DNA of 64,000 bases, taken from Mycolicibacterium tusciae JS617 (GTDB taxonomy: Bacteria > Actinomycetota > Actinomycetes > Mycobacteriales > Mycobacteriaceae). Shown piece after piece: positions 46,905 to 54,609 of this stretch. The stretch covers positions 3,658,001-3,722,000 of the forward strand of contig NZ_KI912270.1 in the NCBI RefSeq assembly GCF_000243415.2, in the 5' to 3' direction. Position 1 is the stretch's first letter; every line of letters starts with the position of its first letter. The position numbers were made by a program, and so were the translations under genes. The notes beneath the pieces are model-generated. The model made no database searches. It saw only the letters and a program-made list of their open reading frames with translations, and was not told the DNA's origin.

Positions 46905-47684
46905 CTAAGCGGGGATCCAGTCAGGGCCGTCGAAAGCGAAGGCGGCGCAGTGGCCGGCGAGGCGCAGTAGTAACCGTAGGTGTGGGTGCGTCTCGGCGGG
47001 GTTGGCACGCACCACGGTCAGATCGTAAGCGCCACTCTCGATCACCGAATGGACGTAGTCCAGGAGCGGGTCAGGCACAAACCCGAGATGGATCCTGCCA
47101 TCGACAATCCGAACCGCGCGCACGTTGACAGGGTTCGCAGGTTCAGGTTCCAAGCTAAGCCGATGGCCCACCGAAAGGCCGGTTATCCGATCGCTGGCTT
47201 CACGATCGCGGTGTCGGACACCGTGGGCAAGGAAGTGTGCTGAGGTCTCGCCAGTCGTGGGCTCAAACCGCGGCAGGGAGACAAGCTCAATGGGGTCGCC
47301 TTCACGGTGCCCGCCCGACGCAGTCAAGATCTCCCAAGCGTCAGCATCAGCGTCGAGGTCAAGGGCCTCAAGGTACTGGGGGCGATCCGGCCGCTTGGCG
47401 CTCATCACCCGATCGGCAAACGACGGAAACAGTCTATGCGAGCGGTAACGACGGCCGACATCGCCGAATCCGACGATCGGAACGAACGCGGGGTCGCCCG
47501 CCACCCGAGCCAAGTAGGTGAACTGGTAAGTCGGCGGTTCGTCTCCATTAGTGGTCTGATCGAGGTAGCCAATCGCCCGATACAGTCCATCGTCGACACC
47601 GCGGCGCGTGACTATCAGCCGCGACCTACGAATACCTGAGTCGGCATTTGTTGACTCAGGTAGTAGGTCAACGGAGTGCATCAC
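46905..47684 (-). CDS. HIRAN-domain protein paired with HipA-like kinase
   Basis: Protein of 259 residues. The N-terminal half (TYQFTYLARVAGDPAFVPIVGF) resembles the HipA N-terminal subdomain. The C-terminal 120 residues form a HIRAN-type domain (AHFLAHGVRHRDREASDRI, SVGHRLSLEPEPANPVNVRA, HLGFVPDPLLDYVHSVI). The gene overlaps the upstream HipA-like kinase by 17 bases, so the two are coupled. HIRAN domains usually bind DNA ends or single strands; here the domain may target or inhibit the kinase. Confidence 0.72.
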   Translation of the reverse strand: MMHSVDLLPESTNADSGIRRSRLIVTRRGVDDGLYRAIGYLDQTTNGDEPPTYQFTYLARVAGDPAFVPIVGFGDVGRRYRSHRLFPSFADRVMSAKRPDRPQYLEALDLDADADAWEILTASGGHREGDPIELVSLPRFEPTTGETSAHFLAHGVRHRDREASDRITGLSVGHRLSLEPEPANPVNVRAVRIVDGRIHLGFVPDPLLDYVHSVIESGAYDLTVVRANPAETHPHLRLLLRLAGHCAAFAFDGPDWIPA

Positions 47685-48624
47685 GGAGTCGCTTTCGATT
47701 GGTGGCTAGGGCTGTCCTCACGAAACTACGGGTTGGGTCCGACAGGTTGGGTACCGCTGCAACTACATCGAAACATACATCCAGGTCAACATCGGTTATT
47801 TGGGCAACCCAGTGTTTCCGAGCGGCGGCTCCGCAGACCGATAAGGCCAGCGCGGCGACATCGACAAGACTGATCGCTTCCCCGCCATTGAACCGCTTGG
47901 TGCGGCCGTGCTCGCACCATTGATCGACGGTTCCCTGATCAACCCGCTGGGCACGGACGTTGTCCCCGTCGCCGCTGGCGAGCGCTGACCCGTGGTCGAA
48001 GCTCGGGCCGAGGCATAGGTCGCCGGTCCTGGAGTTTTGGAGCACTCCCCAATTGTGCGCATGCCTGTCGGTGTTTGCGATCCAGGCGTCCAACAGCAGA
48101 TAACCCGCAAAGACATCGAAAGCGGACCATTCGGCGTAGTTGGTAGCGACCGGACCCGGCAATCCCTCAAGCGCCACACGAACGGCGTCGATCGTGTGGC
48201 CGCGACACGATTTGGCGTCGAACTCGTCATCAAGCTCGGCGAGCAGCGCCGCTCCTGGGGTCCATGCCCAAGTGCGAGGCCGCATGTCTCGGCTCATAGA
48301 GCCATAAACCCGGTCGTGGGTTCGCAATTGAATGACAGTCGCCAACTCAGTTTCCGCCGCGGGGATGGCCAGCAGCGTGGCAAGCTCGTACGAGATCTTC
48401 TCGGCCCAGTCCTCTCCGCGAATCAGCACGTCGGGCTCATCGCCAAGTCGTTGACGTTCCTTCGAGAGCTTCAAGGTCTTGATCCGGCGCGGCTTGAACA
48501 ACCAATGGCCGGCATGCCGCGAAGAGTCGGGCGCGATGAACCATCGCTTCGCCTCGTCACCACCTGGTTCACTCTCACCGCGCGTCCAGTCGGCGAGGTC
48601 GACGACTTCGAAGCTGTCCACCAC
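47668..48624 (-). CDS. HipA-like kinase (toxin-like)
   Basis: Protein of 318 residues with a HipA_C-type kinase fold: a nucleotide-binding N-lobe (HWLFKPRRIK, ISYELATLLAIPAAETELA), the catalytic loop LDAWIANTDRHAHNWGVL at about 190-207 with its aspartate and asparagine, and the metal-binding aspartate in GPSFDHGSAL. HipA proteins phosphorylate a translation factor or other target and cause growth arrest. This gene is first in a two-gene operon with a HIRAN protein. No dedicated HipB sits directly upstream, but an XRE gene diverges 320 bases away. Confidence 0.78.
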   Translation of the reverse strand: MVDSFEVVDLADWTRGESEPGGDEAKRWFIAPDSSRHAGHWLFKPRRIKTLKLSKERQRLGDEPDVLIRGEDWAEKISYELATLLAIPAAETELATVIQLRTHDRVYGSMSRDMRPRTWAWTPGAALLAELDDEFDAKSCRGHTIDAVRVALEGLPGPVATNYAEWSAFDVFAGYLLLDAWIANTDRHAHNWGVLQNSRTGDLCLGPSFDHGSALASGDGDNVRAQRVDQGTVDQWCEHGRTKRFNGGEAISLVDVAALALSVCGAAARKHWVAQITDVDLDVCFDVVAAVPNLSDPTRSFVRTALATNRKRLRDALR

Positions 48625-48944
48625 GGTGCGAACTCTAAGTCGTATGCGCGGTCACATGCGGTTACACAACAGACCGGCGCGGTCACGGGTTAGCTTCAAC
48701 TCCGCATTGCCGACCCATCTTGATCGACTGCGGCGAGCACACAAGCAATTGCATCAATACCTGTGGATCGGCATTTTCAGGCGGTTTCCTCTTTTGTGGC
48801 AATGCAGCCGATGATGTCGCGCCTGAAGCTCCATCGCGTCGGGGCCACTGCCTGAGCACCACTCACTGCTGCTCACCACCCATAGGAATGGCTCAACGCA
48901 ATCCAAAACCCAGATGTATAACAGAACTGTTATGATAGGTTTTC
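48625..48944. promoter_or_regulatory. Divergent promoter region with a palindrome over the XRE promoter
   Basis: Gene-free DNA between the HipA-like gene and the XRE gene. A perfect inverted repeat ATAACAG, AA, CTGTTAT spans 48918-48933 and overlaps a -10-like TATGAT (48931-48936). The start codon at 48945 lies just 8 bases after that hexamer, so the XRE mRNA is probably leaderless, and the repeat is a good autoregulatory operator. Confidence 0.65.
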
Positions 48945-49319
48945 ATGGCTTCCTACGGTGGAGACCTCATCCGCGAAGCACGACGCCGTGCCGGTCTGAC
49001 CCAGCAAGAACTCGCATCCAGTGCAGGCACCGCCCAGCCAGGGATCGCGCGATGGGAATCCGGTCGCACAGCGGTCAGCCTCGACGACGTGATGCGACTC
49101 GTCCGACTCTGCGGACTCGACCTTGAGTTGCACATCGTCGCCCGCGACGGCAGCGATATCGTCCAAGCCGAACGCCTGGCTCACCTCACTGGCCAACAAC
49201 GCCTTGACCGGCACGCCCGAGTCACCAGGCAACTCAGAGATATCCGCGAGCAGCAGTACGGTCAACCCACGCAGCGGAGCCCTCAAACCACCCGCAGCTC
49301 ATCCACCTTGCCGCCGTAG
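48945..49319 (+). CDS. XRE-family regulator, possibly orphan antitoxin
   Basis: Protein of 124 residues with a standard Cro/C1 helix-turn-helix: LIREARRRAGLTQQELASSA, then QPGIARWESGR (residues 10-45). The segment LRHARVTRQL-like QRLDRHARVTRQLRDIREQ is typical of XRE proteins paired with a nucleotidyltransferase toxin. The expected second gene is not present downstream, since the Rep gene converges from the right. The tail after 105 looks degenerate (TQRSPQTTRSSSTLPP). A palindrome covers the promoter. Confidence 0.72.
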   Translation: MASYGGDLIREARRRAGLTQQELASSAGTAQPGIARWESGRTAVSLDDVMRLVRLCGLDLELHIVARDGSDIVQAERLAHLTGQQRLDRHARVTRQLRDIREQQYGQPTQRSPQTTRSSSTLPP

Positions 49320-49393
49320 GTCGTGCTCACTCTCTGCGGCGAAGCCACGGGGCACTACATAATTCAGTGATACCCCGCGCCGGGTGAGTCGCG

Positions 49394-50992
49394 TCACGCC
49401 GCTCGAGGACGCGCATCCCACAGTGGGTAACTCTCGATCGTCTCTATCTCACGACAACGTAGCCACTCCAACGCCCGATCTGCACTCACCTCGGCAGCTT
49501 CCAACAACTCAGGCAACCACTCCGGATGCCGCAACATACCTTGATACCAACCCTTTCGGCTGATCGTCACCACCACATCACCGTCAATCCGCTCGTCGGC
49601 GAGTTCCTCATTTGTCATCTGGGACGTAACACCCCTCGCGGCCAAAACCACATTCCACAGCTGGTGCCGCGCTTCCATCGGTTCTTTCCGACTCCGGGAC
49701 CAAACGAGTTGCGCTCGCCCTTTCGAGGCGGACTCGTATTCGTTCCATACGCGCCAATCACCGGGCGGTTGTACGGTTTTGACCTCCCCTGTATCCACAT
49801 CAACGAGATGAATCCCCTCAGCGTCGGCTACGACCGCTCCTACGTCGGCGGTCACGACCAGGCGCCAACGCCTTGTCTCAGGGTCTTCCGTCAAGCTCCG
49901 CAGCACTTCGAACGGAGTTCGGTTTCGACAGTCACCCACAGACTTACCCGACTTTGTGTTTGCGCCACCGGCGATCTCAGCGCCGATCTTCACCGCGGCA
50001 CCGTATGTGGCTTTCGCCAGGTACCTTCCAACGAACTCAGCGCCCTCGTCTTCGATACGCCGAATGTCAACTCCGACTGAGGACGGGGCCTCCAGGCCCG
50101 CCTTAGCAAGCCCCGAGGCCCAGCGTTGCCACACAAGTGCCGCAAACATATTCCGGCCGAGCCATTCCCGATCAACAGCGACGGCCGAAGCGTTGTTGGA
50201 CGATCGCAGAATCCTACGAACGGCATCCGCGGCACCGTCGGCAAGACCCGCTGCCAATCCGTCCACCGACACGACAAGGACATGCGCATGCAGATGCCAG
50301 CCATGTAACCCATGAGTCACCTCCACAGCTCTCACTGTCCCTGCAACGCCGAACAATTCGGCGTGGCCAATCCGTGGCGCACGCAGAGTTCCGTCTTTGC
50401 GCGCGTAGCCGCGGTCTCCAGTCCAAGCCGTAGTCCCAAATGTCGCTCGCCACGCATTGGACAACGCCGACCACAGTTCCGCAAGACTGTGCTTTCGCGT
50501 ATGCCGCATCGTCAGAGTCAGCAGATAGCATGACGCACCTGCCTCGAAAGCGGCCCGAACCGCATTCGCCAACTCTTCTGAACGCTGCGCCGTGATCACT
50601 GCGGCGCACCGCGGACAGGCCCAGACTGACCCGCACGCCATTAGGTTTCCGTACCCTGCGCACGAACCGTCAGCTGTACGCTTCACTGTCACACCCGGAC
50701 CCGAGCTACCACAGCCCTGTGATTCATCCTGGCGAATCACCCTGCCGCACATTCGAACCGACCTGAGCGTCGAGGCGTTCCACAACGCGGCACGTGCCGC
50801 ATACCGATCTCGGCGCCGCATCCGAGAATCGAGACCCACCTCGCTGCGATCCGCATCAGCCGGGGGGCACTCATTCCTATAACTACCAAGGACGCTCGCT
50901 GCGCTCGCGCCGTCGACGCTCTGGCCCTCCGCGCAAGCGCTCCGGGCCGCCGCGCCGGCGGGGCAATCCATCTCGGCCTCTTGATCGCTCAT
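49394..50992 (-). CDS. rep: RepSA-like HUH replication initiator
   Basis: Rolling-circle initiator of AICE type, 532 residues from ATG 50992. It has N-terminal cysteine knuckles (YGNLMACGSVWACPRCAAVI), the segment CYLLTLTMRHTRKHSLAELW, and the HUH metal motif GWHLHAHVLVV at about 250. A large C-terminal part has no recognised domain. The ATG overlaps the stop of the gene upstream (ATGA). In pSAM2-type elements this protein nicks the origin so that the excised circle can replicate before transfer. The origin itself is not identified. Confidence 0.85.
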   Translation of the reverse strand: MSDQEAEMDCPAGAAARSACAEGQSVDGASAASVLGSYRNECPPADADRSEVGLDSRMRRRDRYAARAALWNASTLRSVRMCGRVIRQDESQGCGSSGPGVTVKRTADGSCAGYGNLMACGSVWACPRCAAVITAQRSEELANAVRAAFEAGASCYLLTLTMRHTRKHSLAELWSALSNAWRATFGTTAWTGDRGYARKDGTLRAPRIGHAELFGVAGTVRAVEVTHGLHGWHLHAHVLVVSVDGLAAGLADGAADAVRRILRSSNNASAVAVDREWLGRNMFAALVWQRWASGLAKAGLEAPSSVGVDIRRIEDEGAEFVGRYLAKATYGAAVKIGAEIAGGANTKSGKSVGDCRNRTPFEVLRSLTEDPETRRWRLVVTADVGAVVADAEGIHLVDVDTGEVKTVQPPGDWRVWNEYESASKGRAQLVWSRSRKEPMEARHQLWNVVLAARGVTSQMTNEELADERIDGDVVVTISRKGWYQGMLRHPEWLPELLEAAEVSADRALEWLRCREIETIESYPLWDARPRAA

Positions 50993-51336
50993 GACTGACC
51001 GGTCCATCCACCAGACAGAAGTGGTGCGAGTCCCGTCAAGAGCCGCCCTACCTCATCGACCACCTGAGCGACGGCAGCATCCCGGCGCATCCTGGAAAGC
51101 GCGCCCATGTCCTCGCGGTCGGTTGGCACTTTGTCGGCCGTTGCGCCAGGCTCCGCTCCCGTGGTCCGCCTGTTGCGTTCGGCGAGCGCGTACACAACGT
51201 CCAGCCGAATCATCAGCGCCCGAGCTTCGTCGGCGGTGATCACATGCACATCGTCATGGCGGCCTGCCTGGGGCACGCCAACAGCGACATTCGGGCCCTC
51301 TTCGAGAACCCACCAGCCAGCCGGCATCGGGCTCAT
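50989..51336 (-). CDS. Small protein of the rep operon (paralogue of 51380-52126)
   Basis: Protein of 115 residues beginning MSPMPAGWWVLEEGPNVAVGV. The opening (MxPxPxxWxVxxxGPNxxVxV) and the following block ITADEARALMIRLDVVYALAERN match the N-terminus of the next gene upstream, so the two are paralogues. The rest is helical (VAQVVDEVGRLLTGLAPLL). Its stop overlaps the rep start, so it may set rep translation. No known domain. Confidence 0.6.
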   Translation of the reverse strand: MSPMPAGWWVLEEGPNVAVGVPQAGRHDDVHVITADEARALMIRLDVVYALAERNRRTTGAEPGATADKVPTDREDMGALSRMRRDAAVAQVVDEVGRLLTGLAPLLSGGWTGQS

Positions 51337-51379
51337 TTGGCACCGCCCTGAATTGCCAGAGCATCGGCTTTACACCCGG

Positions 51380-52126
51380 TCACTTGGGATCGTCTCCGTC
51401 GCCATCAGGTTCCTGCTCTGCCTCGGGACGATCCAGGGCTTCTAGCAGTTCCTGAAGCGACATAGCTCTGAACGACTGGCTCCTAAGCTCCTGGAGGCGA
51501 AGAACGTCCAGAAGTTCCTCATTGTCTTCAAAGATCCATCGGCGCCGAGAAAGTTGAATCAGCAGCACGCCGACCGCCAGCGCCTCGCCCTGGCTCAGAA
51601 GGAACTCCCCATCAGCAGCACTCGCAGGTACACCAAAGTAGATCGATTCGCCGACCGGCCGAATATCCCAGTGCCTTGGGAGACGATTGCGTATCGGGCG
51701 GGCATCGGTCGCAGAGCCAGCTTCATCCTCAGGCCCCGATGCTCTCCCCGATTCGGCGGCATTTCCCTCGCTGTGGACCGCGCTGGCCGACTGGTCCTCC
51801 CCGGTACGCCATTGGCGCCGCTCTCGAACCTCGGTCAGCAGACGCGCTAAATCTTCATCGGAAGCAGCGACAGGATGTAGATGCAGTTCATCACCGATCA
51901 GCGCACTGACCGAGCCTGTTTGGGATCCCACCTCGACGGCTGCGCTTGCGTCTTTCGTTAGCTTGTTCCGCCCCGCGAGCAGGTAGGCAAGACGCAGCTG
52001 TTCTCTCATTACCCGAACCTGGTGTCGGCTAAGAATTCGCCTTCCGGTCTCGTCGCCGTCCGCAAACGCCACGATGATGTTTGGCCCCTGAACGTCGACC
52101 GACCATTCATCTGGAATCGGGGTCAT
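51380..52126 (-). CDS. Acidic protein of the rep operon
   Basis: Protein of 248 residues beginning MTPIPDEWSVDVQGPNIIVAF. It contains two copies of the same short unit: residues 1-50 (with ILSRHQVRVMREQLRLAYLLAGRN), and again at about 150-200 (RHWDIRPVGESIYFGVPASA, LLSQGEALAVGVLLIQLSRR). The linker and tail are acidic (PEDEAGSATDARP, RPEAEQEPDGDGDDPK). No known domain. The start overlaps a tiny upstream frame (ATGA) and it is transcribed toward rep. Confidence 0.6.
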   Translation of the reverse strand: MTPIPDEWSVDVQGPNIIVAFADGDETGRRILSRHQVRVMREQLRLAYLLAGRNKLTKDASAAVEVGSQTGSVSALIGDELHLHPVAASDEDLARLLTEVRERRQWRTGEDQSASAVHSEGNAAESGRASGPEDEAGSATDARPIRNRLPRHWDIRPVGESIYFGVPASAADGEFLLSQGEALAVGVLLIQLSRRRWIFEDNEELLDVLRLQELRSQSFRAMSLQELLEALDRPEAEQEPDGDGDDPK

Positions 52127-52212
52127 TTCGCACCGCCCAAGATCGTTGGATCGGTGCTGTTGTCGAGCGCCCGCGATAGACTCGTCACGCGCGCATGAAC
52201 GGTGGTTTCCAC
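52123..52212 (-). CDS. Tiny leader-like frame at the head of the rep operon
   Basis: A 29-residue frame from GTG 52212 with GGAGGGG four bases upstream, ending in an ATGA overlap with the next gene. Its sequence (ETTVHARVTSLSRALDNSTD, then a short tail) has no known motif. The strong SD and the tight overlap suggest it is translated; it may mainly serve translational coupling. Upstream in-frame codons to 52389 are open, but lack a good start. Confidence 0.45.
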   Translation of the reverse strand: METTVHARVTSLSRALDNSTDPTILGGAK

Positions 52213-52403
52213 ATTCCCCTCCGTGATGAAGCCCTCGGTTGCAGCCGGGGGCTTCGCTCGTTGATGAGCCCGGAATCGAACGCTGACCTGTGGTCGGTGC
52301 TTGGTCGGTGAATCTGCGACACGCCCTAGTTTCGAATGGTGCGAGATAGCGTCAAATAGCCAGCTCAGAACACCTTTCGGGACCACCACTAGGAAGGCTT
52401 GCA

Positions 52404-52449
52404 GGCTCTCCTAAAGCCGGTGTCGCATGTTCGAATCATGCCGGGGGCA
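52404..52449 (+). other. 3' half of tRNA-Arg(CCT): probable attR scar
   Basis: The sequence folds as the 3' part of a tRNA: anticodon stem GGCT/AGCC around loop CTCCTAA (anticodon CCT), variable region, T arm GCATG, TTCGAAT, CATGC, and the acceptor strand CGGGGGC plus discriminator A. There is no matching 5' half upstream, so it is not a functional gene. Integrative elements often cross over in the anticodon loop and leave such a half at the far end. It lies just beyond the rep operon and marks the right edge of the AICE. Confidence 0.7.
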
Positions 52450-52637
52450 CTTACCGTTGATGCAGGTCAGCGGTGGTTTTGATACCCCGCCGATGGTCTT
52501 GGCTTGTCGTGTCGGCGCCTTGGTCGGTGATGTTATGCCATCAGATGCTCACGTTGGCCGGCGATGGGAGCATTCTCGCGTAGTGGTCCCTCAGCGCTGA
52601 TTGCACCGCATTGCCTGCGTCTGGTTGCCGCCCATGC

Positions 52638-53004
52638 CTACCACTGCTGCTCAGCAATCCACTCGATGGTGTCGTAAACGTCATGCTGTTCGGCCTGCGC
52701 ACGGACCTTCCACTCCCCGACGTCGAGTGGCCGGTGCCACGGGTACCGGCGGGGACGTAGGCGTAGCCGTTGGCGACGCGGAAGGCGATGTCGCCGGTCT
52801 CACGGTGGCGGAAGGTCGCCGTCGCAGGCAGATCCACCCACTCCTTGCCGTAGGGAGACACCGCATACAGCGTCGGGAACGGACCCTGCCCGGCCGGCCG
52901 GTAGATGCCGGCTGCGCCGAAACCGCCGTCACTCGTGGGTATCCGCACATCGTTCCCGATAACGACAGAGCCCTATGCACTTCTTCTTCAAACAACTTGG
53001 GCAT
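52638..53004 (-). pseudogene. CocE/NonD-family hydrolase remnant
   Basis: N-terminal fragment of an X-Pro dipeptidyl-peptidase-like (CocE/NonD) alpha/beta hydrolase. From ATG 53004 it reads MPKLFEEEVHRAL, shifts frame near 52968, continues DVRIPTSDGGFGAAGIYRPA and GYAYVPAGTRGTGHSTSG, shifts again near 52712 to EWKVRAQAEQHDVYDTIEW, and ends at TAG 52638-52640. Family members have about 550 residues, so most of the gene, including the catalytic serine, is gone. Confidence 0.78.
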
Positions 53005-53119
53005 GTTTCTACTCCTTTTCATATTTGTTGATGATTTGATCGTCGGCGCTGCAAGCACAGCCGGTGACTACGACCGTCGCGTGAGTCCGGTCCGGCGAGA
53101 CTCGTTGTGACGCCGCCTT

Positions 53120-53503
53120 TTAGGCGATGAGCAGGAGGGCGGATGTGATGAGCATGATGGCGGCGGTGGCGGCGTGGACTCCCCAGGCGATGGATTTGGG
53201 GCCACCGTGGCCGAGCACGATGGCGGTGTCGGCCAGCGGGATGATGGTGGCGGCCAGGATGATCCAGCCCAGTAGGTGGGTTTGTCCCGACGCCATCAGG
53301 ATGATGACGAACAGTCCTGATGCGATGTCGCGGATGCCTTTGATGCTCACGTAGGCGCCGACGGCTGGCTGAGTGAGGTCGGGTTGTAGACCGTAGCCAG
53401 CGGCCGCGGCGCGGGGGGCGATGAGGAACCGTGCGCCGATGACGATGATGGCGGCAGCGATGATTCCGGCGAGCACATAGCCGATCGTGGTGAGGGTGGT
53501 CAT
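53120..53503 (-). CDS. DUF4267-type small membrane protein
   Basis: Protein of 127 residues from ATG 53503, with four predicted TM segments: IGYVLAGIIAAAIIVIGARFL, a central pair around GLFVIILMAS and LLGWIILAATIIPLADTAIV, and a last one in ATAAIMLITSALLLIA. The sequence PDLTQPAVGAYVSIKGIRDIASG is characteristic of DUF4267. Function unknown. It is next to a DUF1772 gene, and both may be under the TetR-like palindromes at 54073-54121. Confidence 0.78.
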   Translation of the reverse strand: MTTLTTIGYVLAGIIAAAIIVIGARFLIAPRAAAAGYGLQPDLTQPAVGAYVSIKGIRDIASGLFVIILMASGQTHLLGWIILAATIIPLADTAIVLGHGGPKSIAWGVHAATAAIMLITSALLLIA

Positions 53504-53568
53504 GATGAGGTTCTTTCTGGTGGTGGTTTTTGCTGTTGCATCGATGCTCGTTGGTGTCGGTGGGCGGG

Positions 53569-54045
53569 TTAGGTCATCAACACCACGCAGAGGGCGGCTA
53601 CGGCTAGGCCTTGTAGGGCGGCGCGGGCGTTGATGATGGAGTCCCACTTTGTTTGCAGCGCACGGGCGTTGGGCGGGATGTTGGCGGCGTTGGCGGCTGT
53701 GGTGAGTTGTCGGTTGATGGGTGCGCTGATCTGGGTGTAGAGCACCAGCCAGGTGACCAGCAGGAGCACCGCGGTCCCCGCGGCGATGGCGGGTGTCCAG
53801 TGTCCGGCGACTGCGGCCAGTACCGCGGCGCTCGCGGCGGCCAGCACTCCCAGTGCTCCGGGGATGGGCATGCGCCGATCGCCGTAGCGGTGCACGTTTC
53901 CGGTGACCGCGACCAGGGCGTGGTCGTCGATGGCGGCCAGGGCTGGTCGCAGCACGATCGCACAGAACACGTCCGTGCCGTAGACCACCGCGGTGGCCAG
54001 CACCGCGATGAGGCCGGCGGTGCGGGTGATGAGGTCCAGGGTCAT
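53569..54045 (-). CDS. DUF1772 (anthrone-oxygenase-like) membrane protein
   Basis: Protein of 158 residues from ATG 54045 (SD GAGGAGA). Four TM segments, with the family signature RPALAAIDDHALVAVTGNVH near the first loop and YTQISAPINRQLTTA before the third, plus NARALQTKWDSIINARA. DUF1772 members include anthrone oxygenases and unknown membrane proteins. Transcribed away from a TetR gene and toward the DUF4267 gene. Confidence 0.8.
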   Translation of the reverse strand: MTLDLITRTAGLIAVLATAVVYGTDVFCAIVLRPALAAIDDHALVAVTGNVHRYGDRRMPIPGALGVLAAASAAVLAAVAGHWTPAIAAGTAVLLLVTWLVLYTQISAPINRQLTTAANAANIPPNARALQTKWDSIINARAALQGLAVAALCVVLMT

Positions 54046-54072
54046 GTGTTGTCTCCTCGTGGGCGGGTAACT

Positions 54073-54121
54073 GCTAGCAACGCTAACCCCTATCGGATGC
54101 GCTGTCAATAGCATCGCTAGC
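54073..54121. promoter_or_regulatory. Inverted pair of TetR-type operators
   Basis: GCTAGCAACGCTA at 54073-54085 and, on the other strand, GCTAGCGATGCTA at 54109-54121, 11 of 13 identical. The pair lies between the DUF1772 gene and the broken TetR gene, where a divergent repressor would bind. Confidence 0.6.
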
Positions 54122-54146
54122 TTTTCTATCAGTGCTATCCTCGGGT

Positions 54147-54548
54147 ATGGCCATTGACGATCGGCGCAGACGTGAGCGGGCTGCGCGGCGGCGGCTGATC
54201 ATCACCACCGCGCGCACGTTGGCCGAGGCTGAAGGCTGGGATGCGGTGACCACACGGCGGTTGTCCACCCAAATCGAGTACAGCCAGCCGGTGTTGTACA
54301 AGCACTTCCGCGGGATGGGGCAGATCGCTGATGCGGTGGCGTCGACGGTTTCGGTGAGCTCGCCGAGTGGACGAGCTGATGGCCACACCTGGCCCGAGCT
54401 CGTCGGCAGCCCACTGGTGCATTGCCGCGGTGAGCACGGAACCCGTGCAAGCCAGCATCCGGAGAGCGCAGAGGTCGAATTCGGCAGCGGGATGCAAATC
54501 GGCGTCACGGGACCACATCCCGCATGTGCGCGCCTAGGCTATCACTGA
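54147..54548 (+). pseudogene. TetR-family regulator, broken after the HTH
   Basis: From ATG 54147 the HTH is normal (RLIITTARTLAEAEGWDAV, then LSTQIEYSQPVLYKHF). After GQIADAVA the frame runs into non-family sequence. Another frame continues VDGFGELAEWTS and stops. The ligand domain is missing, so the protein cannot be a normal regulator. It should once have controlled the DUF1772/DUF4267 genes. The decay lies close to the right edge of the integrated element. Confidence 0.65.
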
Positions 54549-54609
54549 GATCGTCGATAAACTACCAGTTCGCCTGCAGGGCAATGCAATTGCGAAGTTG
54601 GCGCGACGG

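Noticed and set aside
52381..52450. Functional tRNA-Arg
   Set aside because: Only the 3' half from the anticodon stem onward can be folded; there is no D arm or 5' acceptor strand.
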